Below, in pieces: positions 36,101-47,600 of a stretch of 64,000 nucleotides of DNA (its first letter is position 1; the number at the start of each line of letters is the position of its first letter). The notes under the pieces were generated by a model that had not been told where the DNA came from, ran no database searches, and worked only from the letters and a program-made list of their open reading frames with translations. The position numbers were made by a program, and so were the translations under genes. The stretch is from Colius striatus (taxonomy: Eukaryota; Chordata; Aves; Coliiformes; Coliidae), in assembly GCF_028858725.1 (NCBI RefSeq), contig NC_084769.1:9921501-9985500 (forward strand). Direction: 5' to 3'.

Positions 36101-37154
36101 CTGGATGATCTTTGGAGGTCCCTTCCAACCCCTACCATTCTGTGATTCTATGATTCTTAAAATTTCATTTGAAATCCCATTCTTTCATTAAACAAGGTTC
36201 TGATGGAAAGGTTTTCCTGCAAATTTAGCTGATTTTTTAGGTGTATACTGTGTCTGTTTTGCACAACAAGCAGTAGGGTCAAGCCTCTGCCCCCAGCAGG
36301 GATGGGATTTTGAGCTCTTTATCCAGATAGGCTGAAGAAAATAACATTATCTTGTAGTCAAAGAGGTGCACCTTCCTACTGCCGTAGAGAAATGACCCAA
36401 AGGGCCTGCAGTGGAATGAAATGAGTTTACGATTCAGGCCTGAAAAACCCTGAAGTTCACACAACAGCATAAGAGAGGCTGGGTTAGCAGCAGACAGAAG
36501 GCCTGGGCCTTTGTTATCCTTCCATAACAACCTGATTTCCGTTAGCTATCAAGGCATCCGATAAACAGTAATGTCCACAACACACAGCACACCAGTTACT
36601 CTCTATTTGGCTTTGCCTGTCAGTCACACGCAGCAGCTTTTCCAGCATAATGAGAGGTCTGGTAATTTTGTCACTCTGGGGTATTTTCTTTCTTTTAGCA
36701 CAGAAGGAACAGAGTTGGGGTCTTTTGTGGTAGGTGCACAGATGCTGTGCTGTCATTTAAAAGTGCTACTTAGCTCAAACAAATCATCTTGGTAAGAATC
36801 CATGTTTGCTTTTGTTTTGAGGTGAAGGAAGCTTCGCCTGAACCACAGATGGTGTTTACAGCTCGTCATGCAGCTATCACTTTCCAGACAGATGGAGAAA
36901 CGTGGAGAGAACAGAAAGAGAAAAAGGCAGCTCTGATGGTTGGCATCTTAATTGGAGTGTTTGTGCTGTGCTGGATCCCCTTCTTCATCACGGAGTTAAT
37001 AAGTCCCCTCTGTTCCTGCAACATCCCCCCTGTCTGGAAAAGCATCTTCCTTTGGCTTGGCTACTCCAATTCTTTCTTTAATCCTCTCATTTACACAGCT
37101 TTTAACAAAAATTACAACAATGCCTTCAAGAACCTTTTTGTAAAGCAGAGGTAA
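26332..37154 (+). CDS. HTR5B: HTR5B, 5-hydroxytryptamine (serotonin) receptor 5B
   Basis: Two coding exons, 371 residues, about the length of the rodent receptor. It is a class A GPCR of the plasma membrane. The 5-HT5 family couples to Gi/o and lowers cAMP. Visible features are N-glycosylation sites at N21 and N30 in the extracellular tail, D100 (2.50), the amine-binding D136 (3.32), DRY at 153-155, W181 (4.50), the disulfide pair C129-C206, P226 (5.50), CWIPFF at 311-316 and NPLIY at 348-352. The single intron falls in the third intracellular loop after Gln 261, the 5-HT5 family position. Flanking by DDX18 and CCDC93 identifies the 5B and not the 5A paralogue. There is no premature stop or frameshift. 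The ATG sits in a strong context (A at -3, G at +4), though Met18 is a possible alternative start. Confidence 0.95.
27672..27704 (+). mobile_element. CR1 3' tail remnant
   Basis: About 33 bp containing CCAACCCCCACC and then ATTCTATGATTCTA, the end of a CR1 element in sense to HTR5B. Confidence 0.65.
27925..28072 (+). mobile_element. CR1 LINE, 3' end fragment
   Basis: About 150 bp of CR1 3' UTR with 'cccacctggacaagttc', 'ggtggttctgctctggcaag' and a GATTCTGTGATTCTGTG tail. Sense to HTR5B. Confidence 0.92.
29256..29805 (-). mobile_element. CR1 LINE, older subfamily copy
   Basis: About 550 bp in minus orientation. The plus strand reads from the tail 'catagaatcattatggttag' through the 'ggcagcccactccagtgctt' block to ORF2-derived sequence near 29800. 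Diverged, with no usable frame. Antisense to HTR5B. Confidence 0.88.
31630..32321 (+). mobile_element. CR1 LINE, 5'-truncated copy in HTR5B intron
   Basis: About 690 bp. From 31687 it keeps an open frame of 128 codons from the C-terminal end of CR1 ORF2 (opens [14 protein letters not shown]), then the 3' UTR and a ATTCATGATTCTATGA tail. Closely similar to the copy at 35516-36157. Truncated, so not able to move by itself. Confidence 0.95.
33327..33376 (-). mobile_element. Doubtful CR1 tail remnant
   Basis: The plus-strand string AATATCACAGCTGGTAGGGC and following TGGAAAG loosely resembles a CR1 terminus in minus orientation. Too short to be certain. Confidence 0.25.
35516..36157 (+). mobile_element. 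CR1 LINE, 5'-truncated copy in HTR5B intron
   Basis: About 640 bp. It starts in the same ORF2 C-terminal segment as the copy at 31.6 kb (open from 35521 for 106 codons) and ends in ATTCTGTGATTCTATGATTC. Same orientation as that copy, 3.8 kb away. Confidence 0.95.
36822..37154 (+). CDS. HTR5B: HTR5B exon 2 (residues 262-371, TM6-TM7)
   Basis: Starts after TTTTGAG with [15 protein letters not shown], then the REQKEKKAA helix end, TM6 with CWIPFF, TM7 with NPLIY, and the short tail ending NLFVKQR and TAA. Confidence 0.95.
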   Translation: MKEASPEPQMVFTARHAAITFQTDGETWREQKEKKAALMVGILIGVFVLCWIPFFITELISPLCSCNIPPVWKSIFLWLGYSNSFFNPLIYTAFNKNYNNAFKNLFVKQR

Positions 37155-37592
37155 AAGAGGACACAGAGGAGACAATGATTCCTGCGTTGTGTAATACAGA
37201 CATTTGTCCAGGAAAACATGCTTGGGATATTTACAGTTTTTATGCACAAGAGCTACTTGAGGGGATTTAGGAACAAGAAAAAATAAGATGGAAGGTGTTT
37301 GGATATAAACCTACTGATGGTTTACAGTTTCCCCCGTGGAAATACTTATGTGCCGCTTCAGGGTTTGGCAAAGACCGAAGCTGTGCAGAGCTCTCTGCAC
37401 CGGCCCGCGTCAGGGGCTGGGAGTGAAGCACTGCCCGTGACTGTCAGATGCGAGCAGGCAAAGCCCATCCCGCGGCTCTGTCCCGCCCCCATCCTCAGCC
37501 AGAGCACCGGGAGAACCGCTAATGGAGCACTGCTCAAGGGTTTGTCCTAAGAGCAGGACCCTGGCTTCTGGTTTGAGAATTATTTGGAAAGG

Positions 37593-37598
37593 AATAAA
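37593..37598 (+). terminator. HTR5B: Candidate poly(A) signal of HTR5B (AATAAA)
   Basis: First canonical AATAAA after the HTR5B stop, 439 bp downstream, in GGAATAAACACGCTG. A second candidate lies at 38216-38221, so alternative 3' ends are possible. Confidence 0.5.
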
Positions 37599-37599
37599 C

Positions 37600-39118
37600 A
37601 CGCTGTGTTCAATGAGTTGGTGAACTGATGTGAAATTAACATGGATGGCTGAGCAGCTGGACACCACAGCCCAGGGCTGTGTCCTCTCCAGCCAGCAGCA
37701 GCCCTTGGCAGGGCCTCTTGGTGTAAAATCATTCAGAGCTCCTGAGAACGTGCTCACAATGCTTGCACAGGAGCAGGCTCTAGTGTGGAGCTTTTTGTAC
37801 TGTCCCACTCCTCGAGGCTCAGACTCTCCCCGTTTTCTGACACCCAGATGAGTTCATGCTAGACACCTGATCTCCAAGTGAAGGCAGACTGTATGCATTC
37901 CTGCCACCACATAACTAAGCATGCATTTGTGTTACAGACACCAAACACGTATTCACTCACCATGCTTGGCTACGTGGTAGGTGAGGAGCTGCCTGGTACT
38001 GTCTGGAGTCCTTGCACCAAATATTGTGCTCGTTACCCTTCCTGACTGAAGTCCACAATTTGTCAGCTTGCATCAACTTCCTCCTACTGTAAGAAAAGTC
38101 TTGATGTTATTGGGGCTAAGTGACTCCAGAAACCCCAAAGTTACCCAAAACCAAGCTTTAACTTGTTTTTTCAACAAACACCCCTGTCCCAACAACATAT
38201 ACATAAATAAAAGGTATTTCCACGCATACTGCTGAGTCTCTTTTCATATTTGTTCCTCTAGTGAGTTTCACCTCCTCTCCCTCCCTGGGAGGATGAGGGG
38301 TTGCCAACAGCACCCTCTCATCTCCTCCCAGAGCTTCTTTAGGTACCGTAAGGGCAAACCACTGTAGCTCTGATGGGGCTGGGCAACACTGCAGCTTCTT
38401 TGGCTCCCCATGATGACTCTGGGCACACCTGCATTTGGATTTTAATCACATGGAATCAGAGTTTATTGGGGGGGAGAAATATACTCCCTTGGGTTCTGGC
38501 CTTAATCTGCTAGGTGCTGCTTTCTACTTCCATGCCCATACTCCTGCACCACAGGCACAGTGTTCCTCCCACAGCCTGGGGTGCCAAACCTGTCACTCGG
38601 TGTGATGGAACACTAAGTGTTGAACAAGCAGCAGCCTTGATTAAAAGAAGGTAGAACTGGGGCTATTTTACTTACTCCCTCGGTGCTTTATTTGTGTGAT
38701 TAATTACTCTTGTTATTAAAGAAAGCGTGCAAGCATGCCTCTGCCTGGCACCTCAAGTGTTACATTTTAGATCTTCATTTATTACCATGTTTTCCTTGAT
38801 GGACCAAAGAAAACACAGAAAATACAACTCTAATGTGAACTAAGATAAAATACGCAGTATCTTGAATATCCAAAGAGAAAAAATGCACAAAACCCAGCTA
38901 TTCTAAAACACCATTTGGCAGTGCTTAGACATACAATCATTTATTACCCCTAACAGAAATTGCCAATTTGGATTACACCAGTCATTTCTGCTTGTAAACT
39001 GTGGAGTACTAGTTTGGATTCTATTCCCTAACATTCAATCTGCTCCTACAAAACTACACTGGAGACTACTGCCCAGCAGAAGGACATTGCTGTATCCTGC
39101 AGAGGTATTGCAATTCAG
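37600..39118. other. Downstream flank of HTR5B, no gene seen
   Basis: Single-copy sequence after the HTR5B coding end. It may include a longer 3' UTR up to a second AATAAA at 38216-38221. No other gene or repeat recognised before the CR1 at 39119. Confidence 0.5.
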
Positions 39119-39552
39119 GCCTCAGAGTAATGAGGGGAGTGGAGCACCTCCCTTATGATGAAAGGCTGAGGGAGCTGGGGCTCTTTAGCTTGGAGAAGAC
39201 TGAGGGGTGACCTCATTAATGTTTACAAATATGTAAAGGGAGGGTGTCAGAAGGATGGAGCCAGGCTGTGCTCAGTGATGGCCAATGATAGGACAAGGGG
39301 CAACGAGTACAAGCTGGATCAGAAGAGGTTCCAAAGAAACACAAGGAAAAACTTCTTCCCTGTTCAGGTGAGGGAGCACTGGAAGGGGCTGCCCAGATGG
39401 GTTGTGGAGTCTCCTTCTCTGGAAACATTCAAACCCACCTGGACGAGTTCCTGTGTGACCTACTCTAGGTGATCCTGCTCTGGCAGGGGGGTTGCACTGG
39501 ATGATCTTTCAAGGTCCCTTCCAACCCTTAACATTCTGTGATTCTGTGAATC
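39119..39552 (+). mobile_element. CR1 LINE, 5'-truncated copy (left of inverted pair)
   Basis: About 430 bp, starting in late ORF2 ('gtggagcacctcccttatga') and ending in an ACATTCTGTGATTCTGTG tail. Forms a tail-to-tail pair with the minus-strand copy at 39668-40238. Confidence 0.94.
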
Positions 39553-39667
39553 CATACATTGTACAGAATTCAAAGAGCTTTGAAAGCTCAGAAAACACTG
39601 ATAACTTTCAATGCCTCTCTCTCCAAGAGATCCACATCATGCTACAGTTTCCACAGTCAAAGCTTTT

Positions 39668-40238
39668 CATAGAATCATAGAATGGCAGGGGTTGGAAAGG
39701 ACCTTTAAGAGATCATCTAATCCAATGCCCCTGCAGAAGCAGGGTCACCTAGATCAGGTCACACAGGAACGTGTCCAGGCGGGTCTTGAAGACCTCCAAG
39801 GAAGGAGACTCCACAACCCCTCCCTGGGCAGCCTGTGCCAGGGCTCCCTCACCTCAACAGTGAAATAGTTTCTTCTTATATTTAAGTGGAACTTTTTGTG
39901 TTCCAGCTTCATCCCATTACCCCTTGTCCTGTTGCTAGCTACCATAGAAAAAAGGGATGTCCCAACCTCCTGACATCCACTATTTAGATATTTGTAAATG
40001 TTAATAAGATCTCTCCTCAGTCTCCTCCAGACTAAACAGCCCCAGTTCCCGCAGCCTTTCCTCGTATGAAAGATGTTCCAGTCCCCTGATCATCTTGGTG
40101 GCCCTGCGCTGGACTCTCTCCAGCAGTTCCCTGTCGCCCTTGAGCTGAGGAGCCCAGAACTGGACACAGGACTCCAGCTGAGGCCTCACCAGGGCAGAGT
40201 AGAGGGGGAGCAGAACCTCCCTTGACCTGCTGGCTTTT
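39668..40238 (-). mobile_element. CR1 LINE, 5'-truncated copy (right of inverted pair)
   Basis: About 570 bp in minus orientation. The plus strand starts CATAGAATCATAGAATGG and runs through the 3' UTR into ORF2 C-terminal sequence, with an open minus-strand frame at 40001-40189. It is separated from the oppositely oriented copy by about 115 bp. Confidence 0.95.
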
Positions 40239-40239
40239 C

Positions 40240-43200
40240 ATAAATTTTTTCTTGTGCCCAGGAGCTCCTTTCAGCCATACTACAGTCTGTCCTTATAAAC
40301 AACTGTTTTACATGAGGATTCTGAAGCCTTTCCTACATGAAGACTGATGCCAAAAAACAGCTGTAAGGTTTGTCTCTGAGAACAGCTTTACAAATCCCTG
40401 TGAGCCACAGCTCAGCAGGCAGTAGGGGCATCTGATGAGGGGCATAAGCCACTGGCCAGCGGCTCTGCCCACAGGGCTGGCGAGGGGCAGCGCCTACCCG
40501 CAGCAGCTCTGCTGCCACCGTGGCTGCAGGGACATTGTGCCTACAACCTGCTGTGTGCTCAGAAATATTTTTATCTGAAGGCCCATCCCTGGAGTATGTC
40601 ATCTACCACCCAAAACGCTGCGTGGCCTACTTAGGTGCCTAATTTAGACAAGCTGGCGCTCAGGAGGTGGGTGTACCAGCAAAGCACAGTCTTCCAGCTG
40701 TCTGTTTTGCATGAGTACCAGCAGCTATGCACAGGGGGACCTAAAAGAAGTAATATCCTTTCTCTCCTGCAAATGATTTTATGTTTTAAGAGAAATTTCA
40801 GCAAAGCACTGCCATCTGCTACAGTGTACATTTGTACATGGCTGGGTACACCCATAGCACAGGGCCGACGGAGGATAAGGGGTAGAACCTGCTACCTTGC
40901 CACCCAGTTAAAATGCTTTTGCGTGTCACACATTTCTCCATCAAATACCGTTTGGTTCAGGAACCTACGCGCTAAGGTCATGCTTTAAGACACAGGTATA
41001 TCATGAAATAAAGAGGAAGAATGGAAGAAACCTTGAAGAAAATATTGGTCTCATTTTAACTGGCTTTCAAAGATTTTCTTCTATTCAAATCAATAGTGAT
41101 CTGCTGCAGTACTGCATTTGTTATATTGTAACAGGAAAACTGGATGTTGTGGTGCTTGGGTTTGAGTGTATGTCGCCCATTTCACTCAAAAGATATTTTA
41201 CAGGTGGACTTGTGGCACTGCATTTAAAGAAAGCTGCCGTGGTCTAAAACACAAGTACATGCCTTGAGTTCAGAGACTGTCAGTTTCTGAAATGAAGAGA
41301 AGTCTTACTGTACAGGAGTTTATTCATCAGAATAAATATAAACAAACCCCTGAGATGCAAATTAAAGCTCTGAGCAGGCTCTATCAAATAAAAACAAATA
41401 AAGGAAGTTTTGCTACAAGTCCTGTAAATGTTATTTTACAAGCCTGGCAACACCAAATTAACTCAGGGCAAGATCTTTAAATGGTCAAATCCAGCAGTAC
41501 TGAGAAACTCTTAGCTCCCCCCTTGCAATCAGCTGAAATGGAAAGTTACAACAGATTCTGCTTACCATAGGTTTGTACAGTCCTTTGCATACACACACCT
41601 ACATTGAGAATTTAGTGCCTCAGCTGCACAGCTCCATCCCCAAACTGTGGGCATTCCAAATATTTGTTCTGTAGGTCAAAATAATTATGCAAAGAAGATC
41701 TTAAACCTCCAGAAAAGCCTCAGTATGCACTGAAGCTTACTGACTCGAGGGAAAACCAGCACTTCAGAGCACTGCCCTCCTTTCTTTGGAAACTCCACAT
41801 AGAATTCACCTCCTGCTGCCCCTCACTTTGACAAATGTCATCGTGTTGCTGAAAGCCCTAATTAACTTGGTTGTTTCTGTTCAGCATCAAAGCATCTGGA
41901 TACACCTCCCACAAATCCCCTTCCCACAGGTAGCCACAGCATGATATGTGCTTGTTTCTCCCACCACTGCTCACCAAGGACTGCCTAATCAACTGGTTAA
42001 GACTCACAGCCACCAAGGGAACGGGAGGAGGAGGCTGGCTGTAGTAGAAGTGCCTTTTGGTTCCTCCCCAGGTATCAGAAGAAATGGTACTCACAACACA
42101 CAGAGTCCGTGACAAAGCAAGCCACAGCTGATGGAGCATTTCCTATACCTCTTTCCCCTCGTTTTCACACGGAGATCTGAATACAGGGATAGCATCTGTC
42201 TGCCCTGGATTTCAAATCTACTGTAGAAAGAAATTGAGCCATTACAGTAAGTTATAATCTGACCTCTGATTTACCTTCTATGAGCACCAACTGGATCTTC
42301 CCAAACCCCAGATTTATGTCTTAGTCAAAATCACTATCTCCTTCCCAGCCAGAGCAACACATCTAATGTTTTTATATTCCATGTCAAAGTTACCTGTTAC
42401 ACAGTAACCTGGAAAGAGTGAAGTTTAATGTTGTACTGAACAAATAATCCCATCAATTATTCTGCATGCAAGTTCACTACTTACCCTACCTAGGAAGTTT
42501 TGCTTGACACTAAAGCAATTTTGATGCAAGTCATACAACACAAGTTGAAACGTCCATTCAGGTTATTTCTTTACAAGTTCATGATATGCAAATGCATTTT
42601 AGCTGGAATTCACAAACAGGTTATCTTGGTGCCAAATTTAAATCCTTTAATTTACAAATTAGAAGGAGAATAACAGTTTTTACAGAGAGCAAAGTTTGTA
42701 GCCATAAATAATGTCTCCTCATATCAAAGCTGTCTACAGAAAGTCTGCAAGTAACACTCAATCCAAGTTCCCTCCTTTGAAAGAACTAGGAATGTGACTT
42801 TTCCTTTCTTTGAAGGTACTCTGGAATGTAATGTTGCCTTCATTGTTTCACTAGCTCGGGAAGACTGACTTTTTTAATAGATACAGAGAAGCAGCTGGTA
42901 CACATTCTGTCACTAACTAGTGAGGGGAGTAAGGTACAAGCTGGCTCCGTAGAAAGGTTTTGGTTTTGTCTGTAGTGCAAGAGGAGGAAAAGTGTTTTGG
43001 GTTGTCACAAAACCAGTCCCATTTATAAGAAAGTATATCTCATGGACCCTGGTGTATCACAGTTCAGGCAGTTCACTGCATTTCACTTGGACAGACCCTC
43101 AGCTATCTCCTTGTGCAAGGCTCAAATGCTGAGGCGTCTCCATTTTCAATGCTGCAGAGTTTGCATAAATTCACACACCAATATCAAATCTCCCGTTGTA

Positions 43201-43545
43201 TTCAAAAGGAGTGGAATCAGCTGTTGTAGTGTGATGAACTGCTGCCATCTCCACTGAGAAAGCTGTATCTTAAGCAGATACTTGTAAAAGACAAAGGTAA
43301 CCTCCCATGGATCTCCTTTGGTTTGAGGGTTTGTGCCAAATACCAAAACACCAAGCAAATACCAAAATGAACACAGTAAGACAAAACAAAATGTTCCTGA
43401 TTGCCATGACACAACAAAACACCCTTGGGAGGGAATATCGACACACATCATCTTTTAATGCACTTATAATTCAAAAGCATATGAAGGCTTCTGAAGGAAA
43501 TTCCACCTTAAAAACACAACAGCAGGGAGTTGCTGGATTCCAAAC
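40240..43545. other. Convergent intergenic space between HTR5B and CCDC93
   Basis: No gene or repeat recognised. It lies between two genes whose 3' ends face each other. A 12-of-14 match to the CTCF core occurs on the minus strand at 40809-40822. Short open frames have no similarity I know. Confidence 0.55.
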
Positions 43546-43549
43546 ATTC

Positions 43550-43555
43550 TTTATT
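43550..43555 (-). terminator. CCDC93: Candidate poly(A) signal of CCDC93
   Basis: AATAAA on the minus strand, about 1.1 kb after the CCDC93 stop codon. A nearer alternative AATAAA lies at 44180-44185. The choice cannot be made from sequence alone. Confidence 0.4.
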
Positions 43556-44512
43556 TTCTATTTGCTGCCATGGAAGGTGATGGAACAGCGCTGTGAGTGT
43601 CCCTGGGCAAAAACAACATGGGCTTTCCTCTCCTGAAGGTGTGATGTACATTAAGAAGTCAGTCCAAAATCCTGAAGTACAAAAAGCAACTGAATTATAA
43701 AATACCATATATACAGATACAAAAGATGTTTCAGAAAGTGTTCCATAAAGTTTCTGAACTGTGCAGGGCAGCTCTTCAGCAGGGTAAGCACGTGGTTGCC
43801 TTCAGGGGCGAGCATCTGTTTGTCTCAGCAGAATGTCTGAATCTCTATCTTCTGATATTACAGGTGACACAGACTTTGCTTTTCATCCCAGCCAGGGATA
43901 ACATGACGGTCCTAGTGTTTTTCCTGGAGCTATTAATTTAACAAGCACACTCTCTCTGTATATAAAAATGAAATTTCCAAGAAATTTATACAACAGCTAG
44001 ACTTTATAAAAATATAGATCTATCATTTTACACCAGGAATTATCCAAGGTAAGCTTCCATTATGTCTTAACCATTAGAAATGATTTCGTTATCCTTTAGA
44101 ATCTTATCTATGGCTAAAGTGTAAATTAACGTGAAGTTATTAGCTGGTGAAGAGAGTTTCCATTATCTCATTATGTGGCTTTATTTTTTGGCCAAAATTA
44201 ACAAATCACTGCATTCTGCAGTGCTGAGCTTGTGCTACTGGACATAGTCCACAGTACATATCTACTTATTCCAGTATGTTGAGCTGATTCAGTGTTAAAA
44301 CCTCAATGTAAAAAAACCCCACTGTCCTGACTGTGGGGGAAAAAAAAACCAAACCCAAACCCAAATAAATAAAATTAGACAATATTTCTATTTGCTGTAC
44401 TATGTTAAGTCTTTACTGTGAGGTGGAGGCAATAATGAATAATACAGCCATGAGATGAAGGAATGTAAAACTGAATACATACTGGGAAAATAAACAGACT
44501 TTTACAGCTGTG

Positions 44513-44556
44513 CGTATATATTTTTATATATATATATATATATCTCTATATATCTA
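44513..44556. repeat. (TA)n microsatellite in CCDC93 3' UTR region
   Basis: TA dinucleotide array, interrupted by a T run and TATCTC, about 80-125 bp beyond the CCDC93 stop codon, so probably transcribed in the 3' UTR. Confidence 0.9.
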
Positions 44557-44637
44557 CATTGCAGTTGGAACTGTCACCTCACAAACGAGGTTCGATGGGT
44601 TGAACAATCATCTGTGAACTTCAGCAGCTGGAGTTTC

Positions 44638-44691
44638 TCAGGATGAACCTGCTTTCAGCTTGGACAGCAGAAGTTCATTCTTACGACATTC
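44638..44691 (-). CDS. CCDC93: CCDC93 terminal coding exon
   Basis: 54 bp encoding [17 protein letters not shown] and TGA (44638-44640), after the acceptor TTAACAG. It resembles the human tail with EGRKNEMLLSKVKAK. Confidence 0.92.
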   Translation of the reverse strand, partial: ECRKNELLLSKLKAGSS

Positions 44692-47600
44692 CTGTTAACA
44701 GAAAGTGGACAGATAAGGAGGCAGTTGCTCTTCACTCTGCTAGTTTTATCTTCACATCAGCAAAACTAAACCCTTTCCCTCTGAAAGAGGGCACTGTCAG
44801 CAAGTTTGCTGATGATACTAAACTGGGGGGAGTGGCTGACACAGCAGTAGACTGTGCTGCCATTCAACGAGACCTGGACAGGCTGGACAGTTGGGCAGAG
44901 AGAAATCTAATGAAATTCAACAAGGGCAAGTGTAGTCTTGCATCTGGGAAAGAATAACCCCATGTACCAGTACAGGCTGGGGAATGAACTGTTAGAGAGT
45001 AGCGTAGGGTAAAGGGACCTCGGGGTCAAGACGGAGAGCAGCATGAGCATGAGCTAGCAATGTGCCCTCATGGCCAAGAAGGCCAATGGAGTGTATAAGA
45101 AGGGCTGTGGGCAGTAGGTGAAGAGAGATTCTCCTCCCCCTCTACTCTGCCCTCATGAGACCACATCTGGAATATTGTGTCCAGTTCTGGGCCCCTCAGT
45201 TCCAGAAGGACAGGGAGCTGCTGGACAGAGTTCAGCACAGGGCCACAAAGATGATGAAGGGATTGGAGCATCTTCCTTCTGATGAAAGGCTGAGGGAGCT
45301 GGGACTCTTCAGCTGGGAGAAGAGGAAACTGAGGGGTGACCTCATTAATGTTTACAATATGTAAAGGGTGGGTGTCAGGAGGATGGAGCCAGGCTGTTCT
45401 CAGTGATGGACAATGATAGGACAAGGTGTAATGGAAAGAAGCTGGAACATAAGAGGTTCCAAAGAAAAACTTCTTCACTGTGAGGCTGAGGGAGCACTGG
45501 CACAGGCTGCCCAGATGGGTTGTGGAGTATCCTTCTCTGGAGACATTCAAAACCCATCTGGACAAGTTCCTGAGTGACGTACTCTAGGTGCTCCTGTTCT
45601 GGCAGGGGGGTTGGACTGGATGATCATTCGAGGTCTCTTCCAATCCTTAACATTCTGTGATTCTGTGATAATGTTACTCCAATGTAATCGTTATTAAACT
45701 TCACAATGTTCAAGCCAAAAAAAAAGCTGCTCGACCATTCATCTAAAGCAAATCCATGTTCTCACTTATAAATTGAATAAACCCGAAACTGAAATTACTT
45801 TTAGGTCATCTGGAACTCCACAAGACAGTTTGTAAAAAAGTCAGTGTTCAAGAAACTACTCTAGGTCAAGAAATATATTTACATAAGTAAATACCACCCA
45901 TTTTCAATACCACAGTCATGACTTCCTTTGTTTTTAAAGATAACAAGGTTGAGTACAAGTTCTCTCACAAGGCAGTTCAAGAAAAATGTCTTATTTATGT
46001 CTCCACAAGAAAAAAAAAAAAAAAGTAAAATTTCCACCTAACCTGCAACTAGGACATAAAATTCTTTGTCAGAAAAGCAGCTGAACAGTCCCTGTTATTC
46101 TCCAAGTACATTGTCCAAAACAGGAAGGAACTGTCTCAGAACAAAATAGGACCAATTACAGAACGATGTTTTTCCTTCAGACATCTGAAGTCAAATGACA
46201 ATTTTGCCTGGCAGCAGTACTTTGTCATTCATTATCATGGAGACAATAATTAACAGAAGCACATGATGATGAAAAGCTCAGGAAAGGTGAAATCAGTGAA
46301 GTGTTAAACAACACTTCCACAGTGGATAGAAAACAAAGCTGGTTCCTACAGGTATTTATAACTACTGAGACTTTGGATTTCCTCCCTTACTCAGACATAT
46401 TTCCACAACATTCTTTGCTTCAACTCTCAAATGCTCACAGATCAATCTTTCAAGAGATTCCATTTGGAAACTCAAATATACAGTTTGGTTGGTAACATTG
46501 TCCTTCCCCTGTAACATGAAGGGGGAAAAAAGGACTTCCACATTCAGAGTCCAAGAATCAAGTAGAAACAACCACTGAGAGACATCAGAAACATGGTGTG
46601 ATAAGAATCACATCAGGAACCTTGTGAACATATTAATACAGAAGTCAATTCAAAATGGGTGACTGGACACTTGGCAGCTTACATTAGCAAAAACAGTCTT
46701 ACCTCTTTAAATTCTTTCACTGTTTTAAAGTAAAGTCTCTGTTTCTCTAGAAGCTCTAAGTACTCATCATTCAACTGGTCTCTTCGCATTTTGTTTTCTT
46801 GCTTCTTCTTTTCCATCTGTTGGTATACAGGAAAGATGAGAGATCATACACACACACATATATAGTGTGTAAGAAACAGCTATCTATAAGACACAATGAG
46901 ATGCAGATGTTTCAGAAACAACACCCCTGGCTCATACTTCAAAGGCAACGTTTAGGCCAGATCTTTAAAGAAAAACCCCAAACAAACCCAAAAGCTAATG
47001 CTGGAGTCTCAGCACCAGTGGCACTAGAGGTGCAGGAATCTTGCTCACTGAACAATCTTACCAATGACACAGTGAAATTAAGTAACAAAAAAACAACCAA
47101 ACAAGTAAAAGGCTGCTGAGATCTTGTTTTGGTTGGTTGGTAGTCTCAAAGGAGAAGGGCAGGAGACATGTTTGCTTTCCTAGGCAGTGTGGTACTTGCT
47201 CAAGACCCATACTTAAGTTACATTTGTCATAAGAGATTTCTTAAGTCCCCTAAGCAAAAAGAGGACTAGTTCTGTTACAGAACACACTGCCTTCCTCTCA
47301 GGGGTATTTCTGTTGAAGTTCTTCCATCACAGACAAGTTTGCTGCTAGACTAGAGAGTACTCCTCTGGTGCTAAGGCACAACCACATAAAAAAAGCCCTG
47401 TTGTATTCTTCTGTCCCCAAAGTATTTTTGTATTCTTCTGACAGGTTTTTACCTCCTAAATTTTGACATAGAAAAATACCATTCCAAACCCTGCCAGAAT
47501 CCCCTAAAGCCCAAACAAGCAGGTAATTGCACAGCAGCTGAAATTGCTGCATTTCTGGATGTATCTATCAACATTCATCTTATTGACTCTTATGCTTAAT

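Larger units (their letters stand above)
27115..36821 (+). other. HTR5B: HTR5B intron (9.7 kb)
   Basis: A single GT-AG intron. Its content is CR1 copies (listed separately) in AT-rich sequence. The only long open frames are CR1 ORF2 remnants. No nested gene or small RNA was recognised between the repeats. Confidence 0.85.
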
